DNA of 24,188 nt from Collodictyon triciliatum. Taxonomy: Eukaryota > CRuMs. Made by a program: the position numbers and the translations under genes. Shown one piece after another: positions 10,280 to 19,080 of the stretch (the stretch's first letter is position 1; each line of letters opens with the position of its first letter). The notes beneath the pieces were generated by a model. That model made no database searches. It saw nothing but the letters and a program-made list of their open reading frames with translations, and was not told where the DNA came from. The DNA is taken from NCBI GenBank assembly GCA_043381765.1, contig JBHJMP010001098.1:1-24188 (forward strand), given 5' to 3'.

Positions 10280-10380
10280 CTTCGCCAGAGCTCTAACCCA
10301 AGATATCCTTTTATTTCTTTTTATATGTATAGCTGCTACTGACATAATTACCCAGTCCATCGACGGCATACGAGACATAA

Positions 10381-10485
10381 ATGAGCAGCTCAGCATACTT
10401 TGCCTTTCCACCGCAACCAAGCGTGCTTCTGAACCCTACTGACTGGCTCGACTTTCTCTATCAACCTTCCCGGCTTATGGAATAC
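10381..10485 (+). other. INTS8 first exon with PP2A-recruitment-like motif WLDF
   Basis: The ATG at 10381 gives MSSSAYFAFPPQPS, then PTDWLDFLYQPSRLMEY. Residues 22-25 (WLDF) align with the WFEF motif that INTS8 of animals uses to bring in PP2A, at nearly the same distance from the N terminus. This alignment supports both the start choice and the gene identity. Confidence 0.75.
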
Positions 10486-13400
10486 GTTAGTTTGACTTAT
10501 CTCGTTTTACTTCTTCGTTTTTATCTCGTTTTTACATATATTTTTTTATCTCTTCGTCCGGGTTTCTCTTTTCTCAGATAATCCCCTTCGTCTCATTATT
10601 TCAAGACGAATAATTGAGTATGGATTTTACTGGTATCCTCCAGATATTTTTTATTTTTGCTTTATTTTCTAAAATAAATGAGCAATAGCAGTCATGTTTT
10701 TTCCCTCGTACCTTTATTTTTTTCCTCTATTCGATTCAAAGCTCCGTCGTATCTTTATAAAGTTATTAAGTAGTAATAATAATAAAGACACAATTGATTG
10801 TTGACTAAATACAACGTTGTATTATCAAAGTGCCAGAAAGTGAAACAAGATTCAGATATTCAGCCGAGACCATCAGAGATTGCAAGACAAATACTGTTTC
10901 AATACAGGCAGACACATCTCACACAATTTAAGCGGCGCAATTCATTAATGACCCTTCTAGCAAAGGTTGAACCATTAATTAGTTGTGAAACAATCTATAT
11001 TAACGTAATAATTCATGAAGTTGTTCTACTTTGGAGTTATCTTCCTTTTTAATACAAATTTTTGAGGGGACAACATTTGCTCCAATCTCTCTTTTCGCTT
11101 GCTGACGATATCATTTATCTATATTAGGTTTGTCACGGATGTGATATTCCTCCATACGAAATAGATGCTATCTTGGAGTTGACAGAACAAGGTAGGTTAT
11201 ATTATGAGATGACAATAATCCATCAGGACATGTCCTACGAGAAAAGGTACAAGATTAAAAAGTGTGTAGGATATTAAAGTGCATCAACTCATTGGAATTT
11301 TCATTTGTCCTTCCGTCACAAACTCATCTGTTACACCCTTTCTTCCCGTTCATTTTTTTTTGGAAGGTACATATCTGTAAAACTTAGTTACATTTATTTC
11401 AACTATTCATGGCAGAGGAGGATCATATTAATATTAATAGTATGACATCTCTCCAAGAATTGCACAGGTCCATCTTTATCGCTGGGCATTAAGATCTGAA
11501 ATAGAGGGAGAAAAGCCGTCCATCCGACTGACCTCTCCCAGCCACGGTTCTTCTTCAATCGGCAATCAAACACCGCTACCTCCAACACCAGGTTACGATA
11601 CCCCGAAGGAATCAACCGAAGAAATGGAGGTAAATAAAGCTGCTATCATTTTTGTACAGATCGTGATAGCTCTATATATTGCTTTTGCTTTTGCTTTTGC
11701 TTTTGCTTTTGCTTTTGCTTGGAATATAGAAAAGTTGTTGTTAGTCATGCTTTCTCTATTATAAGTGTATGTTAAGCATTCATATGTATCTGCTTCTTTT
11801 CGGATTCTCATAGCACATTGTTATTTCGCTGGAATCCGCTATCGATTTAATTCAAGATTTGATGCAATTACCTGATTTTGTAATACCTGTCGATTACCTT
11901 ACACTCACACACTATGATATGGCACGTTCACATATGTTGAGAGGTAATGTATGCAGAGCCCTACAAGAGTTTGAAGAGTCTCTGAATTCTTTTCAATCTC
12001 TAGGAGAATCAAATCCGATAAAAAGGTGTTGCTATTCCTCTTTTTGGCCTGTAAATTTATTACTCTTTCTTGTTTATTTTCTTTGCTATTAATTGTTTAT
12101 TTTTCTAATGATTTCATATTATCCGTGGATGATACACGACAGAATAGTGAAACCAATTGATGTCCAATTTTTTTTCACCTTAAATTAGCGTTTTATCAGA
12201 GGAGCTTCTGATAAGTAGTATAGTGTCGTGCTGCAAAATTAGCAATACATCATCTAAATACATACCTGAAAATGTTTTGGATCGATCAAAAAAATTATTG
12301 CTTCCGCCGTCCGAAACCCCATCAGATTACACGAATTTCATTCAGCTACTTTCGTAATATACTGTTATTGTAATATTATCAAACACTTCATCTCTTCAAT
12401 CGAATAAAGGAATTAAAAATCAAATTATTAATCTCCTTAATTTTTTTTTTTTTTACTTTTCTTACAGGGATAGTGTTTTCCATGACCAAAATCAAATCAC
12501 ATCTATTTCAAGGCTATCCTTTGAACTACATTCCGTTTTCCACACTTCCCCTCAACTGAAGCACATTTTGGATCAGATAATTTTATGCAACGCCGTACAT
12601 AGTATATTAAGACAAGGTTTTTCCTTCGGATCGTAGTTGTGATATTCAAATATTATGGTATTAATTTTTTTTTTATAATCGCCCATGTATTGAAAAAAAA
12701 CTGTATCCATAGAGATAATTGATTTCAATAAGATTCGCCTCCTTGATTTTGAAAACATGATATTTTTTGAGTTTGCCGGAAATTTTTTCAAAAAGGTTGG
12801 TTGTCACGCTCTTTTCTATTCTTTTTCTTTTCTTTTCTTACTAAACTATCATGCTTCATCCTGCTTCATCCTGCTTCATCCTGCTTCCTCCTGCTTCCTC
12901 CTGCTTCCTCCTGCTTCCCCTTTTATTTCCTCCTCTCTTTTCAAATATCATTTGTTACTCTATCCGTAGACATCCTTTTAGATTATTATTTTTTTTGTGT
13001 CTCTTGGTTATGCTCGAAATGTTTTTCAAGATAAATCTATTGTTAGGTTGAAGATTTTATTTCTGAAAAGAAATCGTCTGCGAGCACAGATTTCGATTAT
13101 TCTAAAGTGGAAGAGCTGTTCGCTAGTTTGCTTCGCAGGATACTTATCGCCCACCCAGGTGCCAATCGCGGCTTTTTATCAAAGTATTCGAAAGGTGGTT
13201 TTTTTAATCGCACCTTTTAGATTCATTTACCCTAAGCGTCATGATCGTAGTGCTTGTGTTATTATATATGCATATGTCCGACTTTATCTTCTAAATTTTT
13301 TGTATGGTTTTTTTAAATAAAATAGAAAAATTGGATCGGTCAGGTGCTCCTCGTGAGAACTTTAAAAGACCACGTATGTTGGGTGAATTTGCTTCTCTGG

Positions 13401-16400
13401 ATGCTATTTTGAGATGCACCAGCCTTCTTCAGCAGAAGTGTGAAAATCCTGCAATTATGGAGCAATTTCTCAAAGTGACAAAATCCCAAGTACTGCGCAA
13501 TTACACTGAAATTTTTTATTTCCCATCCAAAAATTATATTTAAGTAAACTAACTGTTTGCACAAGATACAATTACGAGATACGGATATATCATTCGAGCT
13601 GCACATCGTTCGTAGCATAGCATTCGTTTTACACGACCGAATGAAAAAAGTGCACCAGAAGATATTCCATTTGACTTTTGTTCTATTTTATTATTATTGG
13701 TATTAGATCTAGTCTTAGTCTTAGTCTTAGTCTTAGTCTTAGTCTTAGTCTTAGTCTTAGTCTTAGTCTTAGTCTTAGTCTTAGTCTTAGTCTTAGTCTT
13801 AGTCTTAGTAATATTAATAGTAATTGTTATGTAATTGCCCTTTTATGCATATAACATTTAACCTCTCACTTTTTTTAAAAAATAATTGCTAGGATGCGAA
13901 ATATAGCGCCACTCCTATGAGCATGATACTTAACCAAGCATTTCCATCCAACTATGAGGCTGCTTTATTCGCCATCCAAGGTTTTTATTTTTGTTCTTTA
14001 TTATATTTTAGTCTTTTTTATTTTATTTATATTTCATATAACTATACAAATAGGTCTTTTTACTCTCGCAAAATAAAGAATGTCGCTCTGTATATATTTT
14101 AAAAATTCGAACACCCTGTTAGCTATGTTACATGACAATAAGTCAACACCAAGCATCAACCCAACTATTAAGCGTATTATTCTACAGTATATAAGGGAAT
14201 TCGAAATCCCACCTCTTCATTTACTAGTGAGTGTCCATAATTTAGTGGATTATGGCTCGATAGCTTGTAAATAAATTCAAATAATGGACATCATAAACCG
14301 TTTATTGTGATACTTATTTGATATTCAGGTCCCAGCTTTTGCATACTTTATCAATCGTGAGGCCTGGTATGACGTATATGACATCGCTGATGAAGTGAAT
14401 CAAATTGTTTCAAAGTACAGAGATGGTTTGTGTCACATTATGTTGTAAGAAGATATGTTTCATTTTTTTGAATTCAGATATCCATTCTTTTCCCCTCTAA
14501 TTGTCCATAGGTTTCAATGAAGTTGCTGAGTTTAGTCGCTTCTGCGAGATGTTTTCCAGACATATTCAAGCATGTGACAAAGATGGGCCTGGTTAAAAAA
14601 TTTTTTTAATTTTTTCTTTCCGTTTGTAAATGGTTGAATTCATTTCAATTTTCGATCATTTATTATTTTATCACCTTGAATATGATAGTAAGCAATCGTC
14701 ACCAATAGAACCTCCAACAAAAGAGCACGCAAGGGTTTACTTCAATAGCATATGCGAAACTTTTGATAACATCATGTACTACATTCAACTGCCGAGATCA
14801 AAAACTCAAAGGGGGTTTCATGTTTCGGTTGGTAAATTTCGCCAGCAATATAGATGTTTTATTTGTCAGGGTCTTTTTATATGCTTTATATGTATCCAAA
14901 AACAAATTCCTTGCGGTCGGAGGTGTTATTAATAATCATTTGTTGATGCTTCCAGTGGTCCAGTTCTGAAGGCATTCTCTCGCATATTGAGAATCGGCGA
15001 ATACTTTCCCAGATTTCAGCACAATTCGCCCATTATCTCTATCGTATCAGATTAGAAAATCCAAAGGTTACCTTTATTTGAGAATCTTTAATGTTAAATT
15101 GAAAGCCGTGAATTTATGGGAATATATCCTCAGCAATAAATGATCTCATGTTCTATTATACTTACTATTATTGGCATTGGTATTATTTAGTATTTTTTGT
15201 TACTATTATTGCCAACTTTATCATTATTTGTTTGTTTATTTATCTATTATTTATCTATTATTTATCTATTATTTATCTATTATTTATTTTAGTGCAGCAC
15301 AAAAATATCTACCCATAAGTACGGTATATTTTCAAAAAGCAACGTGATAAAGCACCACTCTGAAATGGCACTCCAAAATTTCTCCACATCAAAGTAGGTC
15401 AATTACGAGTCAAAAGACATTCACATGACTAGTATATGTACTAATATCCTTGGATATTTGTTAACTCTAACGGAATGATGTTTATGGTTAAAAAAAATAA
15501 TAGCCAGGTGGTTACACCTAGCATCGAAAATGGCGTTTTTGTTCTCCTATCTGCTACGATATCCAGACTCCGAATTATAGAACCTCAGAACCCGTAAATA
15601 TTTTGCATTTCGATTGCTTCATTTTTGTCATTTGTATTTGCATTTGAACAAGAGGTACGCCTTTATTTATGATACAGAATTTGGTTATATTGCATGGGTG
15701 ACCTTGCTTTTGAAAAAATGAACCAGACCGACTCCATTGGGTAAATTTATCACCTTTATGTCATGTATCGGCCATAATGGATATTATCAAAATGAAATTT
15801 TACTTTATCCCATCATATTGCAATCTTTTAAAAAAAAATCCACTGACCTATACAGCTACTACTTGAGGGGCTTTTTTATTGAATCAGAAGGATTCAATAA
15901 GAGCGAGCTTCCTCTCGTGCTTGACACAAAGCCCCGTGATGGAGGTCATTTAAGAAAAATATTTTTGTCACTCTAAAACTTGCTCGCATATTTCATTTAA
16001 AAAAAATACTACTTGAATTTTTCATCTGCAAAAAATTGCTAATATATCTGCCAAAATGGAATATAAAAAATAAGAAAAATTTGAATATAGAAGAATCTCA
16101 GCAATCAAAAGGAGAGACTATTGACAGAATTTCTGCTGCTCTCAGATTAATGGATAGTACTATCTCATTTTTATCCAACCCGTGTTATAATCTTGCTCAA
16201 TCACTTCATCACTCACTCACTCACTCACTCACTCACTCACTCACTCACTCACTCACTCACTCACTCACTATTATGCACTTTTTGCGTATAGTTCACTTCC
16301 ACTCTGCAATCATGCTTCTTTTCAGCGCGCGTCCAAATTATGATGTTGTCTTCAAAGGTAGGGCTTCGCCTCCACCAGAAGCACCTTTAAGGAACCTGCC

Positions 16401-17123
16401 TTCATTATCTCCTGCTTTATTCTCACCAAAAATTGGTGTATCCCACACCACTCGAAACAGGCATTTCGATCGGGTTCAATCTCATCTCGACAGAGTATCT
16501 CAAGAATGTGTGGGACATGCACGTTATCGAGCAGCTCATATGTATATTCAGATTACCTTCTTATCAGTGTGTCAACGATGTATCAACCATATTCCAACAT
16601 TCACGTTTCTTGCGAAATACATATTTTAATCACTACTATGATTACTATCCATCAATCTTTTGATTTTGTCTTAAATCCTTTCTCTATTAAAAAAATGTCA
16701 TCCCTACATTTACTTATTTACTGTTTTGTTTGTTTGTTTGTTTGTTTGTTTGCTTGTTTGCTTGCTTCCTTGCTTGCTTTATCATTAACCCCATCGAAAA
16801 TTAGATCTCTTCTCGCAATCAAAGAGGGACACAGAAAAACTCGCTGTTCTGGTGCGCTTCCCATCTCCATATGCTTTCAAGACACCTGCCATTGAGCTTT
16901 CCCCGCTTCCATGCAGAGTGACTCGGTCCGCATTCATGTGTACTCACGCGCCTCTTTCTCACAGCAAGCGCTGATATCCAACCCGACCATGTCATCCACC
17001 GCCCCGTCCCCGAGCCGCGACTTGTACGTCCGAACCATGCAAATGAACTACCTGAAGCTTTTATCGAAAGACCTCGAGTACTTGATGACCGCTGCGGCTG
17101 CGGCTTCGACTCTGCCAAAATAA
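10381..17123 (+). CDS. INTS8: Integrator complex subunit 8 (INTS8)
   Basis: INTS8 is a nuclear helical-repeat subunit that anchors PP2A to Integrator, which attenuates Pol II and processes snRNA 3' ends. Exons: 10381-10485, 10837-10965, 11128-11191, 11227-11246, 11441-11629, 11814-12025, 12189-12353, 12467-12616, 12713-12795, 13047-13158, 13326-13489, 13566-13649 (end uncertain), 13893-13980, 14123-14226, 14329-14425, 14511-14591, 14693-14814 (start uncertain), 14964-15066, 15293-15393, 15504-15593, 15678-15740, 15856-15944, 16091-16181, 16326-16357, 16392-16541, 16805-16917, 16965-17123 (TAA). About 985 residues; human INTS8 is about 995. Matches in order: N-terminal DWLDFL (human CWFEFL), VHLYRWALR (human VLLYNRWAIR), a TPR-like HYDMARSHMLRGNVCRAL, the PIWLYCMGDLAF...SIGYYLRG helix pair, and the C-terminal VWDMHVIEQL (human IWDVTILEYL). 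Only the exon 16/17 junction is out of phase. Confidence 0.88.
11681..11720. repeat. (TTTTGC)n hexamer repeat in INTS8 intron
   Basis: Six to seven tandem GCTTTT hexamers lie in the intron 11630-11813. Confidence 0.93.
11814..12353 (+). other. INTS8 TPR-like helical region, two exons
   Basis: The exons 11814-12025 and 12189-12353 join through a split serine codon (AG/C). The first encodes about 70 residues with the A/G pattern of a TPR helix pair around HYDMARSHMLRGNVCRALQE, equivalent to CYDLGAAYFQQG in the human protein. The second runs to a phase-2 donor at 12354 that fits the acceptor at 12466 exactly. Confidence 0.75.
12851..12920. repeat. 10-base tandem repeat CTGCTTC[AC]TC in INTS8 intron
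   Basis: Seven 10-base units (CTGCTTCATC changing to CTGCTTCCTC) lie in the intron 12796-13046. The unit is open in all three plus frames, which produces spurious Phe/Leu/Ser/Pro-rich peptides. The frame of the flanking exons does not use it. Confidence 0.9.
13711..13809. repeat. (TCTTAG)n hexamer array in INTS8 intron
   Basis: About sixteen perfect TCTTAG units, AGTCTT in another register, lie between exons 12 and 13. Every unit contains TTAG preceded by pyrimidines, which resembles a splice acceptor. The true acceptor used in the model is downstream at 13891-13892. Confidence 0.96.
15241..15288. repeat. 11-base tandem repeat TATCTATTATT in INTS8 intron
   Basis: Four copies of an 11-base unit sit directly before the acceptor at 15291-15292, acting in effect as its pyrimidine-rich upstream region. 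Confidence 0.9.
16211..16269. repeat. (ACTC)n tetramer repeat in INTS8 intron
   Basis: About 14 perfect ACTC units lie in the intron 16182-16325. They read as a Ser/Leu/Thr/His peptide in an open frame, but the phase-2 donor at 16182 and phase-2 acceptor at 16325 remove them. Confidence 0.95.
16725..16780. repeat. (TTTG)/(CTTG)n impure tetramer repeat in INTS8 intron
   Basis: TTTG units grading into CTTG lie in the intron 16542-16804, upstream of the acceptor of exon 26. Confidence 0.9.
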
Positions 17124-17300
17124 ACTCGGGTGCCCCCACAAAAGCCAACTGCAACAAAGTCAACACCCGTCTTGGCTTTCCAATCGACTGATATTACTAT
17201 ATTCTATCTACCTAGAATATGATAATGACACCGACCTGACTGACCTTGAACACCATGTCTAACCGTTCTTGCCACTGCTTTGAACAATAACATAAAATGA

Positions 17301-17306
17301 AATAAA
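17301..17306 (+). terminator. Candidate INTS8 polyadenylation signal AATAAA
   Basis: An AATAAA lies 178 bases after the INTS8 stop. Another overlaps the stop codon itself at 17119-17124 and is less likely to be functional. Confidence 0.45.
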
Positions 17307-17599
17307 GGTCGGCAGCTAAAGAAAATGAGTTATAAGTAGCTTTGTGATGCCTGAATCCCGCTAAATATATGATAAATTCGAAGCAAAGGGCATTATTTAG
17401 TTCTAATATAGGGCTGCATAATCAATGTAATTTAACTGACCATACTTGGTTTTCCAGAGGATTAAGCAAATAGAAGAGTGATAAGATTGCAAGATGAATG
17501 AATGAAAGAAGGGGCAAAGTATCCTTTCTGTGTCATGAATGAGCGCAAAGGAAAAGAAAAAGTTTTCTAAATACGCGGCCTGGGAAGTATGTAAATCAA

Positions 17600-17642
17600 A
17601 AACAAAAAAAAAAAAAAAAAAAAAAAAAATAAAAAAAAAGAG

Positions 17643-17694
<52 letters not shown>
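17600..17694. repeat. Poly-A tract (poly-T on the minus strand)
   Basis: About 95 bases are almost entirely A with single T and G interruptions. There is no flanking target-site duplication or retroelement body next to it, so it is treated as a simple repeat rather than a retrocopy tail. Confidence 0.93.
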
Positions 17695-17695
<1 letters not shown>

Positions 17696-17741
17696 ATGGA
17701 GACAGATGAAGCTAATTGGTAGGATTTCTGAGTGAAATTGT

Positions 17742-18976
17742 TCAGGACTGCTTTCTGTGAGAAGTTGTTTGTTGTTTTTTGCTGAGCATCTGTGGTGGTT
17801 TGAAATGGGTTTGGAATTAGTATCAATAAGATAAGCTTAAAAACCAAAGCCGGAAAATGTTTACAAGAGAATATTGATATTTGCATATATGTGTTCGACC
17901 TGGAGGGAGGCAGATGATAATCAATATTTTATTTTAGAATATTTTATTTTATTTTGTTTTGTTTTGTTTCATTTTATTTCATTTTGCATTTTTCTTTTTT
18001 GCAATCGAGGGTCATACCAAATTGAAAAAGTGATGACCATTAAATATATGTAAAGGGAAACGAATAGTAAAAAAAATAAATAAAATTGTGACCTCTTTTA
18101 GTATTTTTCTCTCTTCGAGTACTTTCGCAATTCTTCGCTTGGTTGGCTCATGCTCACTCTCTTCACCTTGCTCAAACGCTCTTTGCAGAATCTTCCATGC
18201 GATGAAGATTAAATTATCAAGCAAGAGACAAAAGAATCAGTGGTGTATTTAGCGCGCCGTGGTGAATTCGATATATAATAAGGTAATAGTGGAAAGATGT
18301 TGAAATGAAACAAAAAGAGAACATAAAAGTGGAAAGAGGTAGCTTTAAGACTTGTATATGTTTGAAATGGATTGTTGCAACACGAGGCTTTAGCACTTGC
18401 ATCAAATAGGAAGAAATGATGATCTCAAATCAATATTATCTTAGACGGTATTGAAGGGGAAAATAACACCTCAATTTCTTCTTCGATGCGCGCCAGCAAA
18501 TCTTCATCAAATTCATCAGTACGAAAAGGAGCATCTATTCCCTGTTCGACAAAAAAAAAAAAAAGAAGTGTTTCATGAGCTTTTTGTTACAATTGATATT
18601 TGCTTTCAGTTGCTGGTGCCTTTCCTGCTTTTCTCTTTTTTCTTTTTCTTTTTCCTTTTCTTTTTCTTTTTCTTTTTCTTTTTCTTTTGAAGCAAAAATA
18701 AAAGATTAAGAAGAAACTCCCTCATTAATACGACATCAACAGATAGTGCACTATGAATTACTTTCAGCCAAAATATTGCTTCACTGAATCGATGGCATGA
18801 TTATTTTTACTTTTGTCTTACTTTCATTTCTGTGCGTTTTTCAATGTAGGAAAAGGTTTGATATGAACACCCACCGAACCATCTAGTTTGATGTCTATCA
18901 TCCTTGATTCGGAGCTGTTTCTGTTCTCAGGATGATTTACTTGCTTATCAGTCAAGCCATGTGCTTTAATGGGACC
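17742..18976 (-). CDS. Alternative 3' exons of the coiled-coil gene
   Basis: Four minus-strand exon candidates all have phase-0 borders and lengths divisible by three: 18976-18875 (core AHGLTDKQVNHPENRN), 18541-18470 (APFRTDEFDEDLLARIEEE), 18191-18093 (RAFEQGEESEHEPTKRRIAK) and 17789-17742 (ends KKQQTTSHRKQS, TGA). They could attach to the coiled-coil gene if its last exon is spliced at a phase-0 donor (GTAAAA, 19104-19103) instead of running to the TAG at 19083-19081. The acidic-then-basic, helix-forming content fits the tail of the same protein. Alternatively they form a separate small gene, for which an ATG exists at 19060. That would leave only about 20 bases between genes. The first exon is also open in another frame with a strong donor (GTAAGA) near 18820, so its exact borders are uncertain. 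Confidence 0.5.
17925..17987. repeat. (ATTTT)n / (GTTTT)n pentamer tract
   Basis: Tandem ATTTT, GTTTT and CATTTT-type pentamers lie within the intron between the minus-strand exon candidates at 18093 and 17789. Confidence 0.85.
18632..18688. repeat. (CTTTTT)n hexamer tract
   Basis: A pyrimidine-only CTTTTT array lies between minus-strand exon candidates. On the minus strand it is purine-rich, so it is not an acceptor tract for that gene. Confidence 0.9.
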
Positions 18977-19080
18977 CTATTATCATACAATGGCTTTCAT
19001 GGCTACAGTAATCAAGTGTACCTTACAATTATCGTGCCTCTGGTTTAAAAATTGATGCATGTTCTCTTTGTTCGTATATG

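Larger units (their letters stand above)
9922..10380. other. Spacer between coronin exon 2 and INTS8
   Basis: Apart from the pentamer repeat, the gap and the antisense coronin-like fragment, nothing coding on the plus strand could be joined in phase to coronin exon 2. The last ~100 bases should contain the INTS8 5' leader. Confidence 0.6.
17124..17741. other. Convergent 3' region between INTS8 and the minus-strand gene
   Basis: No exon-like frame is visible. The region holds the INTS8 3' UTR and the long A tract at 17600-17694. If the longer 3' model of the minus-strand gene is right, its stop at 17744-17742 lies just to the right. Confidence 0.6.

Noticed and set aside
11459-11484. A 26-base intron in INTS8 that would fuse two open frames
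   Set aside because: It splices in phase, but removing it deletes VHLYRWALR, which matches human INTS8 (VLLYNRWAIR). The acceptor at 11440 with the 20-base exon 11227-11246 explains the frame better.
12801-13051. Phe/Leu/Ser/Pro-rich open frames over the 10-base repeat
   Set aside because: Stop-free frames are produced by the repeat unit. The flanking INTS8 exons (ending 12795, starting 13047) join in phase without it.
13711-13809. CRISPR array or internal telomere
   Set aside because: There are no spacers between the hexamers, so it is not CRISPR. The unit does not match the usual telomere motifs, and it lies inside an intron.
17600-17694. Retrotransposon or retrocopy poly-A tail
   Set aside because: No element body, reverse-transcriptase frame or target-site duplication is visible next to it.
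19022-19060. Separate minus-strand gene starting at the ATG at 19060
   Set aside because: It would start about 20 bases after the coiled-coil stop, and its 13-codon exon is weak. Treated as an alternative to the 3'-extension model only.
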